Positions 9,901-12,480 of a stretch of DNA of 12,480 nt are shown here, piece by piece. Position 1 is the first letter of the stretch. Each line of letters begins with the position of its first letter. The DNA comes from Scenedesmus sp. ARA3 (Eukaryota; Chlorophyta; Chlorophyceae; Sphaeropleales; Scenedesmaceae). Below the pieces are notes generated by a model, which was not told the origin of the DNA, searched no databases, and worked only from the letters and a program-made list of their open reading frames with translations. The position numbers and the translations under genes are program-made. The stretch spans positions 286 through 12,765 of the forward strand of contig RWJK01000642.1 in NCBI GenBank assembly GCA_004335835.1. The letters are read 5' to 3'.

Positions 9901-11841
9901 CAAAGGCCCATAAGACCAGTTCCACGCACCTGGAACAGGAGCTCAATGAGCTCCTTCAGGATCGGCAGCAGCCCGCTGTGGTGCACGCCAAAGCTGCGCT
10001 TGAGCATCAACACACAAGGGCAAACAATGGCCCAGTTATTATAAAGGATGTTCACGCACCTGGAACAGGATCTCAATGAGCTCCTTCAGGATTGGCAGCA
10101 GCCCGCTGTGGTGCACGCCGATGCCGCGCTTGAGCATGCGCATCATGCTCTGCAGCGCAGGCAGCTGCCGGTCCTCCTCACTGAGCACCTGCAGCATGTT
10201 GGTGTAGACCTGCAGCAGAAACCGGCGAGCAGTCAAGTAGCATGTAGAGGTTTAAGGTTTGGGAGCAACAATAACAGGCTTACAAGCTATTGTTGCAAAA
10301 GCTGCCGGTCCTCCTCGCTGAGCACCTGCAGCATGTTGGTGTACACCTGCAGCAGGGAAATGCAAGCAAGCCACTTGGGTTGACGGATTAAGGATTGAGG
10401 TTTGGCATCGCAGGCAGCTGCCGGCCCTCCTCGCTGAGCACCTGCAGCATATTGGTGTACACCTGCAGCAAGTGACACAAAGCAGGCAATATATATTCAG
10501 AGTTGATAGGTTGTAAAGTCCAATGTTTGGGGCTTTGGGCAGCTGCCGGTCCTCCTCGCTGAGCACCTGCAGCATGTTGGTGTCCACCTGCAGCAGCCAC
10601 AGGTGCTCAAAGGTGAGCAAGCAGGGATAAAGCAATTCACAGTCACAGTGATCTTCTATCTGCTCACCTCTTCAATCGCTGCCGCCTCGTCTGCGTCAGC
10701 AAAGCTGAGGTTGCCCATGTCAGGTTTGGCGCAGGCCAGGCTGTACACATCTGTACAACACCTGATAGGACCACAAACAATTACAGAAAAAACCCCTCTC
10801 ACCTCCTCAATTGCTGCTGCTTCGTCAGCGTCAGCGAAGCTCAGGTTGCCCATGTCGGGGTTGGCGCAGGCCAGGCTGTACGCCTCGCACTCGCGCCTGG
10901 AGAAGCTGAACACGATCAGCGGCTCCATCTTGTAGCTCTGCAGGCTGCCCACCAGCCGCATCAAGTGGTCCTGCAGGAAAATATAGGATAAATTAATTTC
11001 ACATCTTTGGCGGGAAGCATTGGCGCCTGCTGAAGCTGAACACGGGCATCAACTCCATCTTGTAGCTCTGCAGGCTGCCACCAGCCGCATCAGGTGGTCC
11101 TGCAGGCAAAATAGAAAAAGAAGGGTGAAACCTTGGGCAGGAAGCACTCGCGCCTGCTGAAGCTGAACACGATGAGCGGCTCCATCTTGTAGCTCTGCAG
11201 GCTGCCACCAGCCGCATCAGGTGGTCCTGCAAGGCGCATCAACGTGATACAAAGGTTGTTGATGTAGGCGGGAACAGTGGTCCTGCTGAAGAGGAACACG
11301 ATGAGCGGCTCCATCTTGTAGCTCTGCAGGCTGCCCACCAGCCGCATCAGGTGGTCCTGCAAGGGTTTGAACATAACTCAATTGGTGAGCCTTCAAAAAG
11401 GGCGGGAGGTATAGTGCAAAGGTAATGTTACATTTGCCAGCATGACAGGGCAGTCGTTTTGAGCTGCACGCGTGGCAGTCGGTGTGTTATGAAGGTGGAT
11501 GCGCTGCTCGCAGGACTGCAGGAGACCATTCGCAACAGGTAGCCCTGCAAGTCAGTGTGCACAAGTGCAGCTGTTCCAGCGCCTCTGCAACAGCTGCATG
11601 GTATTGGCAATGATGCAATGCAGCAATCAACTCACCGTCATCCTGCTCCTGCACATGGCTGGGCTTGTTGAATTCACCGCTGCTGTTCTTGGCCTACAGG
11701 AGCTGCGGTAATTTTTTCACTGTGAACTCACCGTCATGGCCTCCTGCTTCTGTGCATGGCTGGGCTTGTTGCCGCCGCCGCGGCCGCCTTCTGCCCTGCC
11801 CCTGCCCCTGCCCCTGCCACGCCCGCGGCCGCCGTCCCTAC
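893..11841 (-). CDS. HEN2: HEN2/MTR4-type DExH-box RNA helicase, 17 visible exons, 5' end outside window
   Basis: The product should be an ATP-dependent 3'-5' RNA helicase that feeds nuclear RNAs to the exosome (family knowledge: MTR4 in TRAMP-like and HEN2 in NEXT-like complexes). Exons, 5' to 3' on the minus strand: 11841-11732, 10970-10803, 10209-10060, 9520-9408, 9003-8874, 7780-7631, 7203-7144, 6832-6695, 5998-5534, 4844-4778, 4335-4267, 3876-3782, 3260-3113, 2878-2739, 1851-1717, 1527-1435 and 985-893. All junctions are AG/GT, phases match, and the join gives 773 codons plus TGA. Visible motifs are VFSFSRREC (IV), [23 protein letters not shown] (V), [12 protein letters not shown] (VI), DEWGWG (arch), DIFEGSIIR and the terminal [24 protein letters not shown], the [13 protein letters not shown] block and LRRGIM favour HEN2 over MTR4, judged from remembered family sequence, not an alignment. 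RecA1, about 300 or more residues, is missing and expected beyond 12480. Exon choice among repeated copies rests on completeness and phase. Confidence 0.9.
987..1050 (-). repeat. CTG-rich tract abutting the terminal-exon acceptor
   Basis: In gene sense it is a run of CTG with a few variant triplets, ending directly in ctgtag|. Similar CTG runs in gene sense abut or closely precede acceptors at 3261-3290, 3877-3905, 7911-7925, 8023-8043 and 9523-9556. Triplet runs of this type also occur at 3617-3641, 4341-4369 and 4685-4704. Confidence 0.85.
1327..1363 (-). repeat. Downstream copy of exon 1435-1527 3' end
   Basis: Minus-strand sequence reads [12 protein letters not shown], the last 12 codons of the exon ending at 1435, about 108 bp downstream. 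The donor position is mutated from gtgagc to ttgagt, so this copy is unlikely to act as a 5' splice site. Confidence 0.85.
1435..1527 (-). CDS. HEN2: HEN2 visible exon 16: DSHCT domain
   Basis: 93 nt, 31 codons: [20 protein letters not shown], then [11 protein letters not shown]. It is nearly identical to the family's [18 protein letters not shown] block. Acceptor atgcag, donor CAG|gtgagc. Phase 0 at both ends. Confidence 0.9.
1717..1851 (-). CDS. HEN2: HEN2 visible exon 15: DSHCT domain
   Basis: 135 nt, 45 codons: [40 protein letters not shown] and KSFAE. The family reads DSARKIAEI.REC.LEIDVEEYV, then RP.LMDV.Y.WSKGASFAE. It is the last of six arrayed copies of its 5' part and the only one that continues into FRPSLMDV and a donor (GAG|gtggga). 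Confidence 0.9.
1915..2459 (-). repeat. Array of five 5'-junction copies of exon 1717-1851
   Basis: Copies of acceptor plus the [20 protein letters not shown] segment begin (minus strand) at 1982, 2108, 2330 and 2459. A fifth at about 2167-2214 has lost its acceptor through a deletion. With the true exon start at 1851 the steps are 131, 126, 222 (two units less the deletion) and 129 bp. The copy at 2459 is frameshifted. Spacers fall into different types (the block gtgtgttagtgacaatgta follows 1857, 2219 and 2336 but not 1987 or 2112), although the exon-derived parts are almost the same. Confidence 0.9.
2463..2738 (-). other. Intron remainder upstream of the exon-15 array
   Basis: No gene or junction copy was recognised. 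The only structure is a perfect 10-bp tandem pair, tgccagggca twice at 2691-2710. Confidence 0.7.
2739..2878 (-). CDS. HEN2: HEN2 visible exon 14: DSHCT domain
   Basis: 140 nt. It completes a Glu codon and encodes [20 protein letters not shown], then [20 protein letters not shown] and PLRQLQ. This closely matches the family's ELMFNG.FN.LD.HQ..AL.SCF block. Acceptor ctgcag, donor CAG|gtgagc. No junction copies were seen for this exon. Confidence 0.9.
3113..3260 (-). CDS. HEN2: HEN2 visible exon 13: start of DSHCT domain
   Basis: 148 nt, 49 codons plus one base. It encodes [18 protein letters not shown], then [20 protein letters not shown]. This is the family's F.DELK.R.RVLK.LG block followed by KGR.AC.I.T.DELL, the entry to the DSHCT (rRNA-processing arch, C-terminal) domain. 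The acceptor follows a CTG repeat run directly. Donor GTGG|gtgagc. Confidence 0.9.
3318..3614 (-). repeat. Array of three 5'-junction copies of exon 3113-3260
   Basis: Acceptor plus [19 protein letters not shown] copies begin at 3365, 3489 and 3614, with the true exon at 3260 (steps 105, 124, 125 bp). All keep AG at the acceptor. The spacers after the 3365 and 3489 copies share a roughly 60-bp block starting gacaggcagcatgacatca (offset about 124). The 3614 copy is instead preceded (3617-3641) by a CAG tract. Confidence 0.85.
3782..3876 (-). CDS. HEN2: HEN2 visible exon 12: charged stalk helix
   Basis: 95 nt encoding [20 protein letters not shown] and [11 protein letters not shown], a charged helix where relatives have KAEV..EI..LK.KMR-type sequence. 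A run of about nine CTG units on the sense strand abuts the acceptor directly. Donor AAG|gtggga. I found no junction copies of it. Confidence 0.75.
4092..4195 (-). repeat. Downstream copy of exon 4267-4335 3' end with intron
   Basis: At about 4156-4195 the minus strand repeats QQLVKNP and the donor gtgagcc, 111 bp downstream of the true donor at 4267. Flanking intron (GCTAGACTGGC blocks near 4106 and 4219) and CTG tracts are duplicated with it. Confidence 0.8.
4267..4335 (-). CDS. HEN2: HEN2 visible exon 11: returning stalk helix
   Basis: 69 nt. It encodes [22 protein letters not shown], a helix matching the family's I..VE.LE..L..HP segment. It is bounded by tgcag|GTGATG and CCTG|gtgagc, and both split codons (Gly before, Val after) close correctly with the neighbouring exons. 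Its first bases, GTGATG, themselves resemble a donor. Confidence 0.8.
4556..4684 (-). repeat. Two downstream copies of exon 4778-4844 3' end
   Basis: The first, about 4656-4684, reads [11 protein letters not shown] with a GT donor (gtgggc), 122 bp from the true donor at 4778. The second, about 4556-4586, is more decayed (DPVGDMG-like) and has lost the donor GT. An 11-C homopolymer lies at 4710-4720. Confidence 0.75.
4778..4844 (-). CDS. HEN2: HEN2 visible exon 10: post-arch segment
   Basis: 67 nt, beginning in phase 0 and leaving one base. It encodes [20 protein letters not shown], equivalent to the family's SRFP.G.P.L.PV.DM block after the arch. Acceptor ctgcag, donor TCAG|gtgagg. Confidence 0.85.
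5146..5357 (-). repeat. Two downstream copies of exon 5534-5998 3' end
   Basis: 5286-5357 encodes [20 protein letters not shown] with donor gtgaga, 248 bp from the true donor at 5534. 5146-5170 retains only LLCVLQ and donor gtggga, 140 bp further on. The segments 4845-5145 and 5358-5533 otherwise show nothing recognisable. Confidence 0.8.
5534..5998 (-). CDS. HEN2: HEN2 visible exon 9: arch/KOW domain with low-complexity inserts
   Basis: 465 nt, 155 codons, the longest exon. It starts [17 protein letters not shown], the family's WGWGVVVNV block at the arch entry. It continues through NYIIDTLLP and [20 protein letters not shown] and ends in [18 protein letters not shown], the conserved SDLRPVEARQSIL.AL. 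Between these blocks lie a seven-Gln run (around 5924-5943), Ala/Ser/Gly/Lys-rich segments and a six-Gln run (around 5663-5682), all from CAG/GCN repeats. These probably form flexible loops on the arch. Confidence 0.85.
6240..6694 (-). repeat. Near-identical 223-bp tandem repeats of exon 6695-6832 3' end and intron
   Basis: Two downstream units carry the [20 protein letters not shown] segment with donors at 6472 and 6240 (steps 223 and 232 bp from 6695). The intronic part around 6318-6480 and 6541-6703 differs at about three positions by eye over about 175 bp, making this the youngest array in the window. The middle unit lacks nine bases (an in-frame loss of PGR) that the outer two keep. 5999-6239 shows nothing recognisable. 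Confidence 0.9.
6695..6832 (-). CDS. HEN2: HEN2 visible exon 8: stalk helix leading to the arch
   Basis: 138 nt, 46 codons: an Ala-rich stalk helix from [12 protein letters not shown], then [20 protein letters not shown]. This fits the family's CL.FL..GRLV.IREG block just before the KOW arch. Acceptor ctgcag, donor GCG|gtgaga. Two partial copies of its 3' part follow downstream. Confidence 0.85.
6833..7143 (-). other. Intron between visible exons 7 and 8
   Basis: 311 nt. Apart from CAG-rich bases next to the acceptor, I see neither junction copies nor other structure. Confidence 0.75.
7144..7203 (-). CDS. HEN2: HEN2 visible exon 7: stalk coiled-coil
   Basis: 60 nt, 20 codons: a charged heptad-like helix, [20 protein letters not shown]. 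It corresponds to the stalk helix after the winged helix, where relatives read KLEEEA-type sequence. Acceptor tttgcag, donor CAG|gtgtga. I see no junction copies around this exon. Confidence 0.75.
7217..7242 (+). repeat. GACAGT hexanucleotide microsatellite
   Basis: Three to four imperfect gacagt units followed by CAG repeats, inside the intron just upstream of visible exon 7 (gene sense). No function inferred. Confidence 0.8.
7398..7556 (-). repeat. Two downstream copies of exon 7631-7780 3' end
   Basis: Copies of [13 protein letters not shown] end at 7505 (donor gtgcgg) and 7398 (donor gtgagg, ending QVMAK). Steps are 126 and 107 bp from the true donor at 7631. Both donors remain plausible, so the correct last codon before exon 7144-7203 is set by family fit (AMPQ then MEAEL) rather than by splice-site strength. 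Confidence 0.85.
7631..7780 (-). CDS. HEN2: HEN2 visible exon 6: winged-helix segment
   Basis: 150 nt, 50 codons, phase 0. It begins [20 protein letters not shown] and ends [13 protein letters not shown], matching the family's GKPAPLLSTFRLSYY and SFHQFQHEKALP blocks in the winged-helix domain. The acceptor is gtgcag and the donor CAG|gtgagg. It is the only copy with both halves. Confidence 0.9.
7845..8020 (-). repeat. Two upstream copies of exon 7631-7780 5' end
   Basis: Acceptor plus [20 protein letters not shown] begins at 7909, and [20 protein letters not shown] at 8020. Steps from the true start at 7780 are 129 and 111 bp. Both keep AG. CTG tracts in gene sense sit directly upstream of both copied acceptors. 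Confidence 0.9.
8084..8764 (-). repeat. Six downstream copies of exon 8874-9003 3' end in a higher-order array
   Basis: Copies of the [20 protein letters not shown] segment or parts of it end at 8682, 8560, 8368, 8263, 8182 and 8084. Steps from the true donor at 8874 are 192, 122, 192, 105, 81 and 98 bp. The first five keep a GT donor; the sixth has CT. The alternating steps reflect a roughly 314-bp higher-order unit: intron block gcagtactcgccccaccca recurs at 8465 and 8779. The long copies (8682, 8368) contain about 25 codons and the others about 5-15. Confidence 0.85.
8874..9003 (-). CDS. HEN2: HEN2 visible exon 5: motif VI ([10 protein letters not shown])
   Basis: 130 nt. It completes the split Arg codon and encodes [20 protein letters not shown], then [23 protein letters not shown]. 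The QxxGRAGRRG motif carries the arginine finger of SF2 helicases. Relatives usually have Arg in the DDRG/DERG position after GRAGRRG; here it is His (CAC), while one decayed downstream copy still has CGC. The donor is CAG|gtgcgg. Confidence 0.9.
9059..9094 (-). repeat. Upstream copy of exon 8874-9003 5' end
   Basis: It encodes [12 protein letters not shown], identical to the true exon, 94 bp upstream. The acceptor has been lost (ggaaatt replaces gtacctg on the plus strand). Confidence 0.85.
9324..9352 (-). repeat. Downstream copy of exon 9408-9520 3' end
   Basis: A roughly 29-bp decayed copy of the KKFDGQAE coding end with donor gtgtgc, 84 bp from the true donor at 9408. Confidence 0.65.
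9408..9520 (-). CDS. HEN2: HEN2 visible exon 4: motif V
   Basis: 113 nt, 37 codons plus two bases of a split Arg codon. It encodes [20 protein letters not shown] and [28 protein letters not shown] is helicase motif V of the Ski2/MTR4 family. The acceptor cttgcag is preceded by a CTG repeat tract. The donor is AAAG|gtgcgc. Confidence 0.9.
9574..10009 (-). repeat. Four downstream copies of exon 10060-10209 3' end
   Basis: Copies of [20 protein letters not shown] end at 9930 ([20 protein letters not shown]), 9816 ([19 protein letters not shown]), 9657 ([14 protein letters not shown]) and about 9574 (internally deleted, VMHPSG remnant). Steps are 130, 114, 159 and 83 bp from 10060. All four keep GT at the donor position. 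Confidence 0.85.
10060..10209 (-). CDS. HEN2: HEN2 visible exon 3: GVHHSGLLP block of RecA2
   Basis: 150 nt, 50 codons, phase 0. It contains [14 protein letters not shown], then [15 protein letters not shown] and [11 protein letters not shown], matching the family's L.EEDR.LP and [11 protein letters not shown] blocks that precede motif V. Acceptor ctgcag, donor CAG|gtgcgt. It is the only intact copy; half-copies of its two ends flank it on either side. Confidence 0.9.
10301..10587 (-). repeat. Three upstream copies of exon 10060-10209 5' end
   Basis: Acceptor plus [16 protein letters not shown] begins at 10346, 10462 (EEGRQLPA) and 10587 (VDTNML). Steps from the true start at 10209 are 137, 116 and 125 bp. 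All keep ctgcag before the copied exon start, while the spacers between copies are largely different in sequence. Confidence 0.85.
10668..10750 (-). repeat. Downstream copy of exon 10803-10970 3' end
   Basis: It encodes [20 protein letters not shown] and AAAIEE with donor gtgagc, 135 bp from the true donor at 10803. It matches the true exon almost exactly at the protein level (N to K). Confidence 0.9.
10803..10970 (-). CDS. HEN2: HEN2 visible exon 2: start of RecA2, motif IV
   Basis: 168 nt, 56 codons, phase 0 at both ends. It encodes a helix ([17 protein letters not shown]) followed by the strand and motif [17 protein letters not shown], the family's VIVFSFSKKECEA block at the start of the second RecA lobe. 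The donor is GAG|gtgaga. This is the only copy holding both the motif IV half and the downstream acidic half ([12 protein letters not shown]), which is why it is taken as the true exon. Confidence 0.9.
11018..11356 (-). repeat. Three upstream copies of exon 10803-10970 5' end
   Basis: Acceptor plus [20 protein letters not shown] begins at 11099, 11226 and 11356; steps from the true start at 10970 are 129, 127 and 130 bp. The 11099 and 11226 copies share one missing C (ctgccaccag instead of ctgcccaccag) that shifts frame, so they descend from one another. The 11356 copy has no such deletion. Exon parts are nearly identical, whereas spacers are hard to align. Confidence 0.9.
11361..11635 (-). 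other. Intron segment between visible exons 1 and 2
   Basis: No exon copy or other recognisable element was seen here. Confidence 0.7.
11636..11668 (-). repeat. Downstream copy of exon 11732-11841 3' end
   Basis: It encodes [14 protein letters not shown] sequence with donor gtgagt, 96 bp from the true donor at 11732. Two bases are missing relative to the exon, so it is out of frame. Confidence 0.75.
11732..11841 (-). CDS. HEN2: HEN2 visible exon 1: RG-rich linker before RecA2
   Basis: The acceptor is cttgcag at 11842 onward and the donor is ACG|gtgagt. The exon is 110 nt, beginning with two bases of a split codon. It encodes a run of RG repeats, then [22 protein letters not shown] (written here only as its hallmark: RG repeats, [15 protein letters not shown]). 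MTR4/HEN2 proteins have a comparable basic glycine-rich linker between the RecA1 lobe and the segment leading into motif IV. The RG run comes from a near-perfect hexanucleotide repeat in the DNA (11803-11818), so its length may vary. Confidence 0.7.
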
Positions 11842-12029
11842 CTGCAAGTGGCAGCGAAGCAAACTGATATAAAGCAGGGCGATTTAAACTGTCAAGCAAT
11901 GCTGTGGCACAAGGGCCTGCACATAAATTAGCCGTTTACGGCGTTTATACTAGCCGGCACTGCTAATAGGGCGGCTGGGTGGGTGTAGCTGTTGTGCCTA
12001 TGGGGTTTAGGTGGGTCCCTGCTTTTGAG

Positions 12030-12043
12030 GGCAGGGCCCTGCC
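12030..12043. repeat. 14-bp perfect palindrome
   Basis: ggcagggccctgcc equals its own reverse complement. It lies 16 bp before a second inverted repeat and about 80 bp upstream of the plus-strand ORF. Confidence 0.9.
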
Positions 12044-12059
12044 TTGCTGGGCCTCTTTC

Positions 12060-12085
12060 TTGCTGCTGCCCGAAGGCAGCAGCAA
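12060..12085. repeat. 11-bp-stem hairpin with CGAA loop
   Basis: ttgctgctgcc and ggcagcagcaa are exact inverse complements separated by cgaa. On the plus strand it is followed, a few bases later, by a T-rich run. In a eukaryote this is not a rho-independent terminator; a structured leader of a mobile element is one possibility. Confidence 0.9.
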
Positions 12086-12121
12086 TCAGTCGTTTTTGTT
12101 TGACTGTACATTTGGAAATAC

Positions 12122-12480
12122 ATGCGGCTGCGTAGTGGAGTTGTCACCAACGACCAGGACGACAGCACGCGTGTAGGAGAAATGAGCGCGGAGGAGACTG
12201 CAGCTGAGGTCGCAGCACTTCGTAATGAGCTAGCTAGGTTAACAGCTGAGGTGGCCGCGAAGTCAGCTCAGCCGGAGCCCGGCAGCTCCTCATGCTCCCG
12301 GGTTAGGCCCACGGTGCAGGTTGCTGAGCCGGTGGACAACGTGGTTAACATCACAGAGTTCAGTGGCATTGTTCATCAGCGCACCAATCCCGTGCAGCGG
12401 TCAGCAGTGGCCCCAGTCACTTGCTCCTTGCTCGACTTGGAGTGTGAGTCGGGGCGCATCCGGGCAAGCAAGGCTGGGCC
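12122..12480 (+). CDS. Unrecognised ORF, possibly retrotransposon Gag-like, open at window end
   Basis: The plus-strand frame is open from 12104 (TGA at 12101-12103) to the window end. The first ATG, at 12122, gives MRLRSGVVTNDQDDSTRVGE, and a second ATG lies at 12182 (MSAEETAAEVAALRNELARL), which opens a coiled-coil-like heptad segment. After this comes a Pro/Ser-rich stretch and TEFSGIVHQRTNPVQRSAV, with nothing I recognise. The MRLRSG-type start followed by a coiled coil resembles Gag N-termini of Ty3/gypsy-like elements, and codons such as TTA, CTA and GTT differ from the GC-ending codons of the HEN2 exons. It could instead be a neighbouring host gene. No RT, protease or zinc knuckle is within view. 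Confidence 0.4.
   Translation, partial: MRLRSGVVTNDQDDSTRVGEMSAEETAAEVAALRNELARLTAEVAAKSAQPEPGSSSCSRVRPTVQVAEPVDNVVNITEFSGIVHQRTNPVQRSAVAPVTCSLLDLECESGRIRASKAG

Larger units (their letters stand above)
11842..12103. other. Sequence upstream of visible exon 1; possible element leader
   Basis: No helicase exon is visible on the minus strand. The tract is less repetitive than the rest of the introns and holds the palindrome and hairpin listed separately. It may include the 5' part (LTR or untranslated leader) of a transposable element whose ORF starts at 12122, but no terminal repeat or target-site duplication can be identified here. Confidence 0.3.

Noticed and set aside
9814..10009. Mutually exclusive alternative exons (as in tandem exon duplication)
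   Set aside because: Most copies hold only one end of the exon, lack the opposite splice site and carry frameshifts, so they cannot replace the exon as a unit.
9432..10079. Plus-strand ORF of 215 codons, the second longest open frame
   Set aside because: Antisense to exons 3 and 4 and their copies, which match the helicase family on the minus strand.
893..11841. Processed or dead pseudogene interpretation of the helicase
   Set aside because: Introns are present, all 17 chosen exons join without frameshift or internal stop, and the key RecA2 motifs are intact; only the unseen N-terminal half leaves doubt.
12060..12105. Rho-independent terminator (GC stem followed by T-rich run)
   Set aside because: The window is eukaryotic nuclear DNA with spliceosomal introns, and the T run does not directly follow the stem.

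Overview
The window is eukaryotic nuclear DNA, most likely from a green alga (Chlorophyceae, volvocalean or Haematococcus-like). This is inferred from a many-exon gene with short exons, GC-rich third codon positions, GTGAG/GTGCG donors and CTGCAG-type acceptors, very frequent CAG/CTG microsatellites, and a protein closest to the plant/algal HEN2 branch. I cannot name the species from sequence alone.

One gene fills about 90% of the window. On the minus strand, 17 exons between 11841 and 893 join with matching splice phases into 773 codons plus a stop. They encode the C-terminal three quarters of a HEN2/MTR4-type DExH-box RNA helicase, the nuclear exosome cofactor. Visible in order are the RG-rich linker before the second RecA lobe, helicase motifs IV, V and VI, winged-helix and stalk segments, an arch/KOW exon with Q/A/S/G-rich inserts, and the DSHCT C-terminal domain ending in SLYL. 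The N-terminal RecA1 half (Walker A, DEVH) is not in the window and should lie beyond 12480.

The striking feature is the introns. Nearly every intron carries tandem, partly decayed copies of the adjoining exon-intron junction. Copies of an exon's 5' end, with its acceptor, always lie upstream of the true exon. Copies of an exon's 3' end, with its donor, always lie downstream. I count about 40 such junction fragments plus two copies of the terminal exon. Spacing is most often about 105-137 bp, or roughly twice that, whichever exon is copied. In several arrays the exon-derived part is almost unchanged while the intronic spacer has diverged or been replaced. Most copies keep the AG or GT dinucleotide, so the pre-mRNA is lined with decoy splice sites. 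One downstream copy of the last exon (430-501) is an in-phase, stop-containing alternative terminal exon.

Upstream of the first visible exon (11842-12480) the sequence changes character. It holds a 14-bp perfect palindrome, an 11-bp-stem hairpin, and a plus-strand ORF from 12122 that stays open to the window end. The ORF starts MRLRSG and has a coiled-coil-like segment, which suggests a retrotransposon Gag lying antisense inside the HEN2 intron; this is tentative. Positions 1-289 hold nothing recognisable. No RNA genes or CRISPR arrays were found.
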